A stretch of 64,000 nucleotides of DNA from Flavipsychrobacter sp. (GTDB lineage Bacteria; Bacteroidota; Bacteroidia; Chitinophagales; Chitinophagaceae), in assembly GCA_041392855.1 (NCBI GenBank), contig JAWKLD010000001.1, positions 2,156,001 through 2,220,000 on the forward strand, written 5' to 3'. The number at the start of each line of letters is the position of its first letter. Position 1 is the first letter of the stretch. Shown in pieces: positions 52,340-62,590 of the stretch. A model generated the notes under the pieces. It was not told the DNA's origin. It made no database searches and saw only the letters and a program-made list of their open reading frames with translations. Made by a program: the position numbers and the translations under genes.

Positions 52340-53299
52340 TTAAGCAGCTTTTTGTTTAGTAGTTTTTGCAGCTCTTTCTTTACGTTTTTTAGAATAAGCC
52401 ATTGCAGCATCTCTAACCCAAGCGCCATCTTCCCAAGCTTTAACTCTAGCATTTAATCTTTCTTTATTACAAGGGCCATTACCTTTCACGACATTCCAAA
52501 ACTCATCCCAATTTATTTTGCCAAAATCGTAATGCCCTGTTTCTTCATTCCACTTCAAATCAGGATCCGGAACTGTCAAACCAATTAGTCTAGCTTGTTC
52601 TACTGTAACATCAACAAATTTTTGACGTAATTCATCGTTAGTGAAACGCTTTATGCGCCATTTCATACTTTGTGCGGTGTGAGGACTATCTGCATCAGGA
52701 GGTCCAAACATCATTAACGATGGCCACCACCATCTATTAAGGGCATCTTGCGCCATTTTCTTTTGCACTTCAGTACCCTTGCTAAGGGTTAATAATATTT
52801 CATAACCTTGACGTTGGTGGAAACTTTCTTCTTTACAAACGCGCACCATTGCCCTTGCATAAGGCCCATAAGAAGTACGACATAGAGGCACCTGGTTCAT
52901 AATAGCCGCACCATCTACTAGCCAACCTATAGCTCCAATATCTGCCCATGTTAATGATGGGTAATTAAAAATGGAAGAATATTTAGCTTTGCCTGTGTGC
53001 AATTGTTCCAGCATCTCATCTCGTGTTATCCCTAAGGTTTCAGCAGCACTATATAAATATAAACCATGACCACCTTCGTCTTGCACCTTAGCCAATAAAA
53101 CAGCTTTTCTACGCAAACTTGGGGCACGTGTTATCCAATTACCTTCAGGCAACATACCTACTATTTCACTATGCGCATGTTGAGATATCTGCCTAATTAG
53201 TGTTTTGCGATAGTCATCAGGCATCCAATCTTGCGGCTCAATATTTATTTCTTTGGCCAACTTTTCCTCAAATCCGTCTTCAAAAGAATGTACCGTCAT
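52340..53299 (-). CDS. paaA: phenylacetyl-CoA epoxidase catalytic subunit PaaA
   Basis: PaaA carries the di-iron centre of the 1,2-phenylacetyl-CoA epoxidase. The 319-residue protein has carboxylate-bridged di-iron ligands in VQDEGGHGLYLYSAAE and KEESFHQRQGYEILL, and ends with a basic tail (KKRKERAAKTTKQKAA). The start at ATG 53299 is also the start of the operon. The family length is matched. It is the first gene of a paaABC cluster whose paaD is displaced by two genes. Confidence 0.96.
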   Translation of the reverse strand: MTVHSFEDGFEEKLAKEINIEPQDWMPDDYRKTLIRQISQHAHSEIVGMLPEGNWITRAPSLRRKAVLLAKVQDEGGHGLYLYSAAETLGITRDEMLEQLHTGKAKYSSIFNYPSLTWADIGAIGWLVDGAAIMNQVPLCRTSYGPYARAMVRVCKEESFHQRQGYEILLTLSKGTEVQKKMAQDALNRWWWPSLMMFGPPDADSPHTAQSMKWRIKRFTNDELRQKFVDVTVEQARLIGLTVPDPDLKWNEETGHYDFGKINWDEFWNVVKGNGPCNKERLNARVKAWEDGAWVRDAAMAYSKKRKERAAKTTKQKAA

Positions 53300-53379
53300 T
53301 TACTAAGTTTTTTATTGCTAAACAAAGATAAGACATCAACGATAAAGATGTCTTATTACCTTATATGATATTAATCAGT

Positions 53380-56300
53380 TTATTGAGCAAAAATGAACCT
53401 CAGGGTTATCCCTGCTCTAGTTGTAGTGATCGGGTAGGAGCTAGTCACGTATGGGATACTCTGCCTCCTGTCATAAAATAGCCTCAAAGTAAGTCTATCA
53501 CTAACAATATAGTCTACTGAAGGTGATATTGTTATCACTTTCTGCCCTCTTGTAACTACATTTAAAGATTGCGCCAAGTAATTATTACTGCTCTTATCAT
53601 CCCTTAATCCTACATCAACCTTTACATTCAGGTCATTATCTAGCTTTCTAACGCCAAATACCTCGAAAGGTAGTGTAATACCTCTTATACGATATCCTAA
53701 TCCTACTACGTACTCGGTACTGTTAGTCTCACTAATTTGATAATCAATTAAGCTTAAGCTTACAGTTCTGGTTTTCCTATACTCAAACCTAGCCGTTAGA
53801 TTGTTTCTAAACGATGCATCAAACCCTATGAGTGGATTTAACTGCTCTGATATGGTAATATTAGGCACTTGATAAAAAGGCACGAAGTTTCCAGAGTTAG
53901 AATCAATAAATGAAGGGAAGCCCACATCAAAAATATCCTGATAGAAAAGAGTAGACACAAAACTGTTCATAGACAATGTACCTGTATAGCCATGATTAAC
54001 TACCAGATTACTTACAATATCGTTTATAGCAGGTATTTTAGTTAAACCATTATATGTAGCTCTCCAGTTTGGAGATGGCCGGTAATTTCTAAATGGATTA
54101 GCTCTGGTATCCGTACTATTACTATAATCAATAAGGCCTACCTCTTGTGCACTTTTCCCAGAATATGCTGCTATAAATGAAGGCACTAAAACATCTTGCG
54201 AAAATTCGGTATAACCTTTTGCATATATAGGGTTGGTCGGGTCAGGCACACCATTATTATATGGGTTATTTCGTCCCAACCTTGCTGATACTATTGGTCT
54301 ATTATCCAAAAACTGCTGATAGATAGAAGAATTAACACTTGATGATTTAAACAATGTTTTTAAACCAATGTAAGAAACCGTGAATGAGCCTGAAGCATAA
54401 GGATTATTATGCGTAAACTCACCATTTGCCAATGTTGTATCCTTAAAGAGCTCACTGTAACTTTTGCTAAATGTTTTAGTAAGACTCAAGTCAATTCTTA
54501 AATCTGGCAAAGGCTCTATTGTGGTAACAATGCTTAAGTTTTGAGAATACTGTTGTTGAAACTGACCATTGAACAATGTATCTCTACTCAATCTATTTTG
54601 CGAAGCCTGAGTCTCCAGCCATGCCCTGTCAGGTTGATAACCGTATATAAAGTTAAAACCAGGCGCTCCACTACTACGATCATTTATTCCTAAGAATCTT
54701 GTACTATCCATATAACCTGGCAAAATAGTGCCAGCATTCTCTGTATAATTAATTGTCGATCGCTTAACCATTGTTATTAACCTTCCTCCTACACGCTCTG
54801 CATCGCTAACCTCTAAAGGTTTTCTTCTACGCTCCTCTCTACGCTTTTTTCTTTCACGCTTTTTCTTTTCTTTCTCTGCTTTTTTGCGTGCTAGTTCTCG
54901 CGCTTTAAATATTTTCTTTACTGAATCCAACTCTGTATTTGATAAACGAGACGCTAATTCATCAATAGTTGTAGTATCACCATTATATATTATTTCATCA
55001 GGGCCTATACCATCAACTTTTATTTCTTTTAGCTTTTTACTTGTACTTTTTGAAGGTCTTAAATCCTTTACATTTTTCTGACCATTTGCCTTTTCGTCTT
55101 CATCTTTGCCTGTTTTTTGCTTCCTTGGTTTAGGCTGGTTTACTGTTCTCAACCATTTCTGCTTATTATACAGTTGTCTAAAATTTAGTTCTCCATTTAT
55201 CTGTTTCGTCTGAGTATTACCTATTGTGTTACCTTGAGATTCTGTAAGTCTAGAGGCAGCTGTCCAGTTATAAGTAGCACCATAAGTCAATCTCAAGTTC
55301 ATCCAATCTGTTGCGGGGAGCTTTTGGAATGGTAAGTTATAGCTAGTATTAAACTGCTGTGTATAGTAAGTATTCCTTCCAAATGTAGAGACCCTATTCC
55401 AAAGAGTATCTCTTTTTTGCTTTGTATCTATTTTACCATATGGCTCATCTATACGAGAGTTGTTGGTGGCACTATAATCAAATGAGAGAGACTTTGTCAG
55501 CTCCCATCTGGTAGTATAATTACGAACCCAAGTAAAGTTCTTATAGTATGTTGGTTGAATTTTTATTAAGCCATCGCCAATATTTCGAACTTGCGTTTCG
55601 TTAAATATTCTATTTAAATCGGTACGGAAAGTAAAGTTTGCGGGTAAAGGATTGAAATTAAAATCCTTAATTAAAGATAGCCAACGCGATTTAGATTTTA
55701 TAGACTTTTTAAATGGCTCAACAGGTTTTGACTGTATTGTGTATGTATATCCTAAACCTAATTTCTGATCTATTATCTCGTCCTTTTCAATAATTGGATT
55801 CCTCTTAAACTGACGATTATAAGCATAGCTTACGTCAAAATTCTTAACACTCCATGGCTTAGTTTTACTAGATACTTTTTCAGGATTACCTAGTATTCTA
55901 ACATTAGAAAAGTTGACACTAGTTACTGAGGTATAGTCTTGTGCCACTTTTCGCAAAGAATCTCTATGTGCAGCATCTCTAGCATCATTTAATTTATCCT
56001 TATATTTTACATCAAGATCATAAGGATCATATTGAGGGTTACTTATATTTTCAGAATAACCTACATAAACTGGTAGTTGTACCCCCCATTTTCTTGGCAT
56101 CAACTTACCCACATTCAGATTAGTAGAGGCATTGTATTGATAGAAATTATCTCTAAATCTTTGATTCAGTTTCTGATCAATATTTCCATAGCCCTCTGTA
56201 TGCATACTACCGGCAAGATTTACATTACCCAAATCTGCTAGTTGTACGCTCAAATTACCTGATGCTGCATAACCCGGAGTTTCATTTAACCCAGTCATAC

Positions 56301-59300
56301 GCAATTCGTTAAACCAAACCTCTCCACATTTAGGCAACCCGTCATCTTGAAGCCTATCGTTTGTCTTTTTAGGATTAGCAATACCCAACATCATGGTTTT
56401 AGCATCTCCTATATTAGGATTACCAACAACTATTATAGTGTTACCTTTTTCATCAATTTGCTGAAATGGCACAAACGATGGAAGCCCTTGATTATTACGT
56501 TCATTTTTAACCCTTACAAATTCGTCTAAAACCAGATCCACCTTGTTGGCATCCGGCCACACCGCTTCAGCGCCTACAGAACTTGGCAAGGTTACTTTTA
56601 AAGGCACTTGATATTCATAGTAGTTATTAGTAAAATCACTACCAATACGTACTATAGCACGAACATCACCATCTTGTATTGGGGGAACACCTACCCTTGA
56701 TTCTGCGTGAATGAACATCCGTAAGTTACTAAACTGACGCATGTCTACATTTACTTCTTTAAATACAGCTCTCGCATCACCATCTTTCAACCCACAAAAT
56801 TGTAATGATAATGCCTGCTCATTTAATTGAATATTTTGTCCGTTAGCTACATTCGCTTGCTGACGATTTACTCCTGGTGGTATTACATAAGGAACTGGTT
56901 CTCTATCACTGTTTTCTTCTACACTTACAGATGCTACTGAAAATTCAACATTTCTTAAATCGTCTTCAGGAATATTTTCTCCAGGTGTTTGCAAAGAAAA
57001 TAAATATCGTCTCCAGTTATTCCTCCCTAAATCTAACCTAGCAAAACGCATAACAAGACTATCCTCAAAATCACTTAAGAATAAACGCATAAATCTGATA
57101 GAGCGAAAATCTGCGATATTACCTACTCTATTCGTATACTCTCTGATAGGCACTTTAAACTGATACCATGTTTCTTTACTTATCTGACCGTTGGGTAATT
57201 TGACATTTGATTCTTGCTTATTAACGATATAGTTCGTACCAACATTCATGTTGGGTTTTATATCGATACGGTATTCAAAGTAATCTTCCGACTCGCTTAA
57301 TGTGTTATCTCTATTTATATCCTCTGATTCTGGGATATTAGTACCTGCTTGAGAAAAATTAGCACCTGCATCAGATACTGGAGAATTACCATGAGGATTA
57401 TTAAAACGCTTGTAACGTTCTATGACAAATGTTCCTTGGTTATCGTATTCAGCATTTCTAAAATAGGCATAGTCGTCGTTTGAAGGGTCTGCTTGTATCC
57501 CTTGCAATACTTGTGGAGAAACAACACCTGCTATTTGATTTATATATTGAGAGAAAAATTGACGCTCTTCATCATTGTCTAAACCATCATAACCAACATC
57601 TTGTGCAGTACGAGCATCGGGCTCATTATCAAAAGAGCGTGTTATTTGTTGCTGGAATTTTGGTGCATACCCCCACTTTGTTTTATCTAGTTTTGCTGCA
57701 TCTTTAGGATAAGCAATACCGTTTTCAAAAAACTTCTTAGAATCTTTTAGTACATCTTCCGATACACTACCAAGGTTTAAGTATAATGACCCTCCTCTTG
57801 CGCTAGGCTCGTTAATAAACGGATCCATAACCCAAAACTCTATAAACTCTACATTTGACTGTTCAAAGTCACTATTATCAATAGCTCTCATTATCCCCCC
57901 CCATCTACTTCTTGGGTTTGTAAGTTTACCATCAGGTGTCACACCGGCTACATCAAAATTATATGGCCCTTTCTGATCAGGATAATACGCTAAGTCGAGT
58001 GTTGTTAGTGCATTTTGAAGAGAGTTGGTATTCTTTGCAGGAAAAACATCTTGTTGTTGTATAAGCCTTATATAGTGTTGTCTTTTATCCAACTTTACAT
58101 AATCAGGTATGCCAGTTGATGGGTCAACCAAATTAGGCTCAAGAAAATACCAAGCTAACTTGGCTCTATTTTTACCATAATCTAAATCATTGACCAACTT
58201 TGACTCTTTAAATAATTCATTTCCATTAGGCCCTGTTGCTCCTTGTGGCGTACTTGCCAGTGTCCACGCAGTTGGTGGATATTTTAAATCATAAGAACTT
58301 CTTGTTCCTTCAAAATCGTCTATATAAACCGACCCTTCTGGATCTAATGCATTAATTTGTTTCGGATGGCTAGGCAACAACCCTGCCACTTCCCCAGTAA
58401 CATTTATTATAGAGGGTGCTGTTGTTGCGAATAGAGGCAGCTTGTCTAACGCTCGAGTTAAACTTGGCACCTCTGATTGATAGTTCACATCAAGCCCTAT
58501 TACTGTATTTTTAATAGGGTCATCGCCAAAAGTTGTTTTTTGGGTAAAAGGTCTCTCTGTTAGCCTCATATAAGTACCCCCAACTATCAATTTATCATTT
58601 ACGAAATAATCTAACCTAGCCCCCATAAAGTTTTGCTGTTGAAAACCAAATGTGGCATTATCTTCATATTGTACGTTAATTGGTATACCTGAATTTAAAA
58701 TACCTGTATTCAATATTTTTAGCCTGCCTAAACCATAATCAATTTGGTAATCAACATTTTCAACTAACCTTTGACCACCAGCAGTTACCGCAACTGATCC
58801 TTGAGGAATATTAAAACCTCCTAAGAATATTTCAGAAGACGAAGCTGATTTATAAGAACCCTTAATTACGTATCTGTTATTTTGCTGAAACTGTCGTGCT
58901 ACAGTTTTAGTAGAATCGTATAGTATTTGATACAAATACTTTTTTTCTAACAATGGCGCACTTGTACCTAGTGAAGGTTTCAAGTCTTCGCCAAAAGGCT
59001 CTAGCACGGGGAATATGATTTTACCTTGTTGTGTGTTGATCGTTATCCCTTCTACAAAGTCAAATATACCATCGGGAGCAGGGTCATTTTGAATATTAAG
59101 CCTGTCTAAATTTAGCAATGTTATTAAAGGTACTCCTGCATTATCCCCTTCTGGTATATATCTTTTTTCACCGCCTCCAGGATCTTGGTATAAAATGTTT
59201 AACCTAAATTCATCTTTAGAAACGCCAAGTCCTCCTAGTGCATACACATTCTTCATCATCAGCCCCCAAATAGGTAATCTAGGGTTAGGTGCTGTCCCTT

Positions 59301-60828
59301 TCAACATTTTCAAGAATATAACTCTTTGATCGGCTACAGCATTACCTGTAGTTTGCTGGCCTTGCTGCGGTTGCGCCGTTCTTGATGGAGGTAAATCTTC
59401 TGCAAATTCACCCACTTGATACACTTTACCATTGTATGTATATCTAAAGGCCACTGCAAGTACATCATTTGGTTGGACTTGTGTATTAAGAGATATATAA
59501 CCCAGTTGTGGATTAAAAGAATACTCAGAGGGGTTTAGTTTTCTAGCTTGCTGCGGCACAAAATCGATACCATTATCCAAACCAGGAATTACACTTGCAC
59601 TTGTTCTTAAGATAGGATTCTGCTGCAGGTTTGCATATAATTGATTGACGTAGTTGTCTGGCAACCCGTATGGCACATTGTTAATAGGTCCTATAAGCGT
59701 ATTTTTATGCGGAGCTACCTCACCCAGATCCATAAATGCAGCAACATTACGAACACCCTCTGTTGCTCCGGTGCTATTGGTTATCCATACCTCGATCTTA
59801 TTAATGGTTACTTGAGAATTTATTATAGGGAAATTACTTAGTGCTCTGTTATAGTTATTCTTAAAATACTGAGATAAAAGGAAGTGTCGATTTTCCTCAT
59901 AGTCGTCTGCTTTTATCGCAAAGTTCTGTGTTTGCGACCCTCCTTGTATTGTCAAGCTCTGTCTTTTCGATCGTTGTTGAGACAATACAGCTGTAACCCA
60001 AAGCTTACCAAATTGTAATCTTGTTTTAAGTCCAAATAGAGATTGTACTCCTTGTATCAAATTACTATTCAGATCGAAACTAATATTACCTGCTTCTATC
60101 TTCTTTATGATTTCATCTTCCTTACCCGTATACTCTAGTCTCTGGATATTTTGAAAATCAAACGTAGCTTGAGTATTATTACTTATATTAAGTTTCAACT
60201 TATCACCTACTGTAGCTAGCAAGTTGATATTCATTTGCATATCAAAATCAAATATGCCGTACTTCTGTGCTCTCTGAGGCAGTGTAGGGTTTTGTATATT
60301 CTGCCAGTTACCCCCAAAGGTTATATCTACATTACCCTGAGGCTTTACAGAAATTGTATTACCCCCGAATATTCTATCAAAAATCCCCTCCTTGTACATT
60401 GTAGGGAGCTTAGGTTTTTGATTAAATAGTGTTAATGCATCCAGTCTTCTTTTCCAATAGTTTTGTTCATCCTTTTCAGCTTGGTATTTTATATACTCAT
60501 CAAAGGTCATGAAGGTAGGCGCACCTAAATAGCGGTCGCTCAACTTTTCGGAGAAATAGTACCTATTATCATCAGGATCATACTCAACTGACTGCTTTAT
60601 ATTAGATGGTCTATTTAGATCGATACTTGAAGGTTGACGCTCAACAGGATTATTAGTATTATCGTATATCGGAAACCTGAGTGAATCTTTATTAGTTGAG
60701 TCTTCTATAGGATCGGGATCATCAAAATAAAATGGATCGTCAAAATCTCGCGCAGCAGCATTAGCTATCACTACCAATAGTGATATTATAGCCAAAAACT
60801 TGTACCCAAAATGCTTACTACCCTTCAA
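53380..60828 (-). CDS. sprA: type IX secretion outer-membrane translocon / gliding protein SprA
   Basis: SprA (Sov) forms the giant 36-stranded beta-barrel channel through which the type IX system exports proteins with sorting domains. The 2482-residue length is in the family range. A signal peptide is visible at 1-27 (FLAIISLLVVIANAAARD). Repeated barrel-like segments and motifs such as GSVYIDDFEGTRSSYDL and WFNELRMTGL are family hallmarks. It ends in an aromatic strand (ITLRFIFAQ). A very basic stretch near 1977-2003 (KKKRERKKRREERRRKP) and a Lys-rich one before it stand out. It starts at TTG 60828. Three putative clients are encoded at 39027-44082. Confidence 0.95.
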   Translation of the reverse strand: MKGSKHFGYKFLAIISLLVVIANAAARDFDDPFYFDDPDPIEDSTNKDSLRFPIYDNTNNPVERQPSSIDLNRPSNIKQSVEYDPDDNRYYFSEKLSDRYLGAPTFMTFDEYIKYQAEKDEQNYWKRRLDALTLFNQKPKLPTMYKEGIFDRIFGGNTISVKPQGNVDITFGGNWQNIQNPTLPQRAQKYGIFDFDMQMNINLLATVGDKLKLNISNNTQATFDFQNIQRLEYTGKEDEIIKKIEAGNISFDLNSNLIQGVQSLFGLKTRLQFGKLWVTAVLSQQRSKRQSLTIQGGSQTQNFAIKADDYEENRHFLLSQYFKNNYNRALSNFPIINSQVTINKIEVWITNSTGATEGVRNVAAFMDLGEVAPHKNTLIGPINNVPYGLPDNYVNQLYANLQQNPILRTSASVIPGLDNGIDFVPQQARKLNPSEYSFNPQLGYISLNTQVQPNDVLAVAFRYTYNGKVYQVGEFAEDLPPSRTAQPQQGQQTTGNAVADQRVIFLKMLKGTAPNPRLPIWGLMMKNVYALGGLGVSKDEFRLNILYQDPGGGEKRYIPEGDNAGVPLITLLNLDRLNIQNDPAPDGIFDFVEGITINTQQGKIIFPVLEPFGEDLKPSLGTSAPLLEKKYLYQILYDSTKTVARQFQQNNRYVIKGSYKSASSSEIFLGGFNIPQGSVAVTAGGQRLVENVDYQIDYGLGRLKILNTGILNSGIPINVQYEDNATFGFQQQNFMGARLDYFVNDKLIVGGTYMRLTERPFTQKTTFGDDPIKNTVIGLDVNYQSEVPSLTRALDKLPLFATTAPSIINVTGEVAGLLPSHPKQINALDPEGSVYIDDFEGTRSSYDLKYPPTAWTLASTPQGATGPNGNELFKESKLVNDLDYGKNRAKLAWYFLEPNLVDPSTGIPDYVKLDKRQHYIRLIQQQDVFPAKNTNSLQNALTTLDLAYYPDQKGPYNFDVAGVTPDGKLTNPRSRWGGIMRAIDNSDFEQSNVEFIEFWVMDPFINEPSARGGSLYLNLGSVSEDVLKDSKKFFENGIAYPKDAAKLDKTKWGYAPKFQQQITRSFDNEPDARTAQDVGYDGLDNDEERQFFSQYINQIAGVVSPQVLQGIQADPSNDDYAYFRNAEYDNQGTFVIERYKRFNNPHGNSPVSDAGANFSQAGTNIPESEDINRDNTLSESEDYFEYRIDIKPNMNVGTNYIVNKQESNVKLPNGQISKETWYQFKVPIREYTNRVGNIADFRSIRFMRLFLSDFEDSLVMRFARLDLGRNNWRRYLFSLQTPGENIPEDDLRNVEFSVASVSVEENSDREPVPYVIPPGVNRQQANVANGQNIQLNEQALSLQFCGLKDGDARAVFKEVNVDMRQFSNLRMFIHAESRVGVPPIQDGDVRAIVRIGSDFTNNYYEYQVPLKVTLPSSVGAEAVWPDANKVDLVLDEFVRVKNERNNQGLPSFVPFQQIDEKGNTIIVVGNPNIGDAKTMMLGIANPKKTNDRLQDDGLPKCGEVWFNELRMTGLNETPGYAASGNLSVQLADLGNVNLAGSMHTEGYGNIDQKLNQRFRDNFYQYNASTNLNVGKLMPRKWGVQLPVYVGYSENISNPQYDPYDLDVKYKDKLNDARDAAHRDSLRKVAQDYTSVTSVNFSNVRILGNPEKVSSKTKPWSVKNFDVSYAYNRQFKRNPIIEKDEIIDQKLGLGYTYTIQSKPVEPFKKSIKSKSRWLSLIKDFNFNPLPANFTFRTDLNRIFNETQVRNIGDGLIKIQPTYYKNFTWVRNYTTRWELTKSLSFDYSATNNSRIDEPYGKIDTKQKRDTLWNRVSTFGRNTYYTQQFNTSYNLPFQKLPATDWMNLRLTYGATYNWTAASRLTESQGNTIGNTQTKQINGELNFRQLYNKQKWLRTVNQPKPRKQKTGKDEDEKANGQKNVKDLRPSKSTSKKLKEIKVDGIGPDEIIYNGDTTTIDELASRLSNTELDSVKKIFKARELARKKAEKEKKKRERKKRREERRRKPLEVSDAERVGGRLITMVKRSTINYTENAGTILPGYMDSTRFLGINDRSSGAPGFNFIYGYQPDRAWLETQASQNRLSRDTLFNGQFQQQYSQNLSIVTTIEPLPDLRIDLSLTKTFSKSYSELFKDTTLANGEFTHNNPYASGSFTVSYIGLKTLFKSSSVNSSIYQQFLDNRPIVSARLGRNNPYNNGVPDPTNPIYAKGYTEFSQDVLVPSFIAAYSGKSAQEVGLIDYSNSTDTRANPFRNYRPSPNWRATYNGLTKIPAINDIVSNLVVNHGYTGTLSMNSFVSTLFYQDIFDVGFPSFIDSNSGNFVPFYQVPNITISEQLNPLIGFDASFRNNLTARFEYRKTRTVSLSLIDYQISETNSTEYVVGLGYRIRGITLPFEVFGVRKLDNDLNVKVDVGLRDDKSSNNYLAQSLNVVTRGQKVITISPSVDYIVSDRLTLRLFYDRRQSIPYVTSSYPITTTRAGITLRFIFAQ

Positions 60829-60843
60829 TTATACTTACTTTAT

Positions 60844-61422
60844 TTATAGCATCTGAAGTGCTTTTTTTATCAGCTCTTCAACCGTTAATGAACCTGCATT
60901 ATTTACTTTCTTCAATGCACCCTGAGCCATAGACTTAGAAATACCAAGGTTTACTAAAGCAAATAACGCATCTTCTTCAATTGTATTGTGTTTTACACTA
61001 GACAGCTCAGCCTCTCCTCTTTCTATATTCAACTTCCCTTTTAGCTCTAAAATTATACGTTGAGCACTTTTAGCACCAATACCCTTTACCTTTTGCAAGG
61101 TTGCAGTATTATCTGTAGCTATTGCTCTTTCCAATTCTTCTGGTGTTAGTGAGGAGAGAATAATTCGTGCCGTTGCAGCACCTACACCGTTTATACTTAA
61201 CAAACTTCTAAATGTAGCGCGCTCTTGCTCGTCAGCAAAACCATATACCACCCATGCATCTTCTCTAATATGTAAGTGCGTGAACAGTTTACATTTATCG
61301 TCATTTTGAATTTTACTATATGTCTGTAGAGTTATGTGCACTTCATAACCTACACCACCTACATCCATATATAACAATGATGGAGATTTGTAAGACAAAA
61401 CTCCTTCAAGATATGCATACAT
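60844..61422 (-). CDS. ruvA: Holliday junction DNA helicase subunit RuvA
   Basis: RuvA binds four-way junctions and guides RuvB in branch migration. The 192-residue protein has an N-terminal OB-fold (YAYLEGVLSYKSPSLLYMDV) and two helix-hairpin-helix motifs (LLSINGVGAATARIILS and KVKGIGAKSAQRIILELKGK). A small C-terminal domain interacts with RuvB. sprA follows 15 bases downstream on the same strand, a linkage common in this phylum. Confidence 0.96.
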   Translation of the reverse strand: MYAYLEGVLSYKSPSLLYMDVGGVGYEVHITLQTYSKIQNDDKCKLFTHLHIREDAWVVYGFADEQERATFRSLLSINGVGAATARIILSSLTPEELERAIATDNTATLQKVKGIGAKSAQRIILELKGKLNIERGEAELSSVKHNTIEEDALFALVNLGISKSMAQGALKKVNNAGSLTVEELIKKALQML

Positions 61423-61539
61423 ATTTTCTTTCGCTTAAGGGCTTGAAAATTAGTGTATTTGCTTATAAATACCTTATTATTTTAGTAAATAATACCGAAA
61501 TATTACTACTAACTTTCACAGGCATTATATTATTATTAA

Positions 61540-61570
61540 AAAGGGCGATATTTTCCATATCGCCCTTTTC
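61540..61570 (-). terminator. terminator after the outer-membrane protein gene
   Basis: Perfect 13-base arms (61540-61552, 61558-61570) with a GGGCGAT/ATCGCCC core enclose a TTTCC loop. On the minus strand the hairpin ends in TTTT. It is 24 bases after the stop at 61595. Confidence 0.88.
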
Positions 61571-61594
61571 GTAACACAATTTATAAAAATCTCC

Positions 61595-62557
61595 TTAGTA
61601 CCACCAAGGTATTTTGTTTGTTTCTAATCTATAGATAAACTGGATACTAAAAGTAGAATATCCGTCAAGGATCTCTTTATTACCTCTAGTACTTCCTGGT
61701 GCGTTTGTAGAACCTGGCTCTATATACCAAGATTTATCATATACTTGCTTTGCAGTTTCAGCATATTCTTCTGATAAATGTCTATCGAAATATGCTTTCG
61801 ACACATATTCACTACTTACATTATCTAATCTATCTGTAGTAGTAAAGCGATATAGATATTCAAAACCGAACATCATATTATTACCGATATCCCAACGAAG
61901 ACCTAAACCTACAGGTACCGCAATTTGGAATGGAGTTGTAGCTCTTGCACCAGAATTAGGAACGCCATCTCCTTCCAGTTGCAAGTCTCTAGTATCTACC
62001 CATCTTTTACGACCAGTAAGAGGGTCTATCAATGACGTTTGAGGACGGAAATAAAAACCACCAACACCTGCTGTAAGGTATGGTTGCATTGCCTTTTGAG
62101 CAACTTTGCTCTCAGAGTTCCATCTAAGCGGCATTAATTCGAACATAAAAGTCGCTTCCCATACATTAGCTCGAGCATCTTGATTACGCAAGTAACGTTG
62201 ATAAGCGTCATCTTCAACAGATGTTGCCGATTTAGCCTTATTAATATTCCACTCGTCTGTAGCGTAGAGTGTACCGTAGTTAATATTTAGACGCATTCCA
62301 ACAGATGGATGAGCTACATAACGGAAGAAAATACCTCCCATAAATGTTGGCTTATCAAAATACTTATCATTATTGTAATGGTCTACGAAGTTTTGAGTAC
62401 CTACATCGCCCCATAAATCTGACATACCAAAATTGATACCCAAAGAAAAACCCGGATGCTCAACATATTTTCTTGGTATAGCAGGCTGTGCATATGCCGA
62501 TAAGGCTGTAGCACCGATGCACAATACTAAAATACTACGGAGTAAATTTTTCCGCAT
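61595..62557 (-). CDS. outer-membrane beta-barrel protein (PorG/DUF6089-like)
   Basis: The 320-residue protein has a signal peptide (SILVLCIGATALSAYAQ). Its strand pattern and the motifs FSLGINFGMSDLWGDVG, LTAGVGGFYFRPQ and FGFEYLYRFTTTDRLDNVSS resemble the PorG/DUF6089-type barrels of Bacteroidota. PorG works with the type IX secretion system in Porphyromonas, which would fit the sprA gene two genes away. The similarity is recognised by eye, so the PorG link is tentative. The gene has its own terminator and stands alone. Confidence 0.7.
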   Translation of the reverse strand: MRKNLLRSILVLCIGATALSAYAQPAIPRKYVEHPGFSLGINFGMSDLWGDVGTQNFVDHYNNDKYFDKPTFMGGIFFRYVAHPSVGMRLNINYGTLYATDEWNINKAKSATSVEDDAYQRYLRNQDARANVWEATFMFELMPLRWNSESKVAQKAMQPYLTAGVGGFYFRPQTSLIDPLTGRKRWVDTRDLQLEGDGVPNSGARATTPFQIAVPVGLGLRWDIGNNMMFGFEYLYRFTTTDRLDNVSSEYVSKAYFDRHLSEEYAETAKQVYDKSWYIEPGSTNAPGSTRGNKEILDGYSTFSIQFIYRLETNKIPWWY

Positions 62558-62590
62558 AGCGCTGATTTTTTAGCGTTTGAAGATAAATAA

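Noticed and set aside
52270..52452. Lysine/leucine-rich frame overlapping the 3' end of paaA and start of paaB
   Set aside because: It overlaps two well-supported genes in another frame and has a composition expected of a shadow frame.
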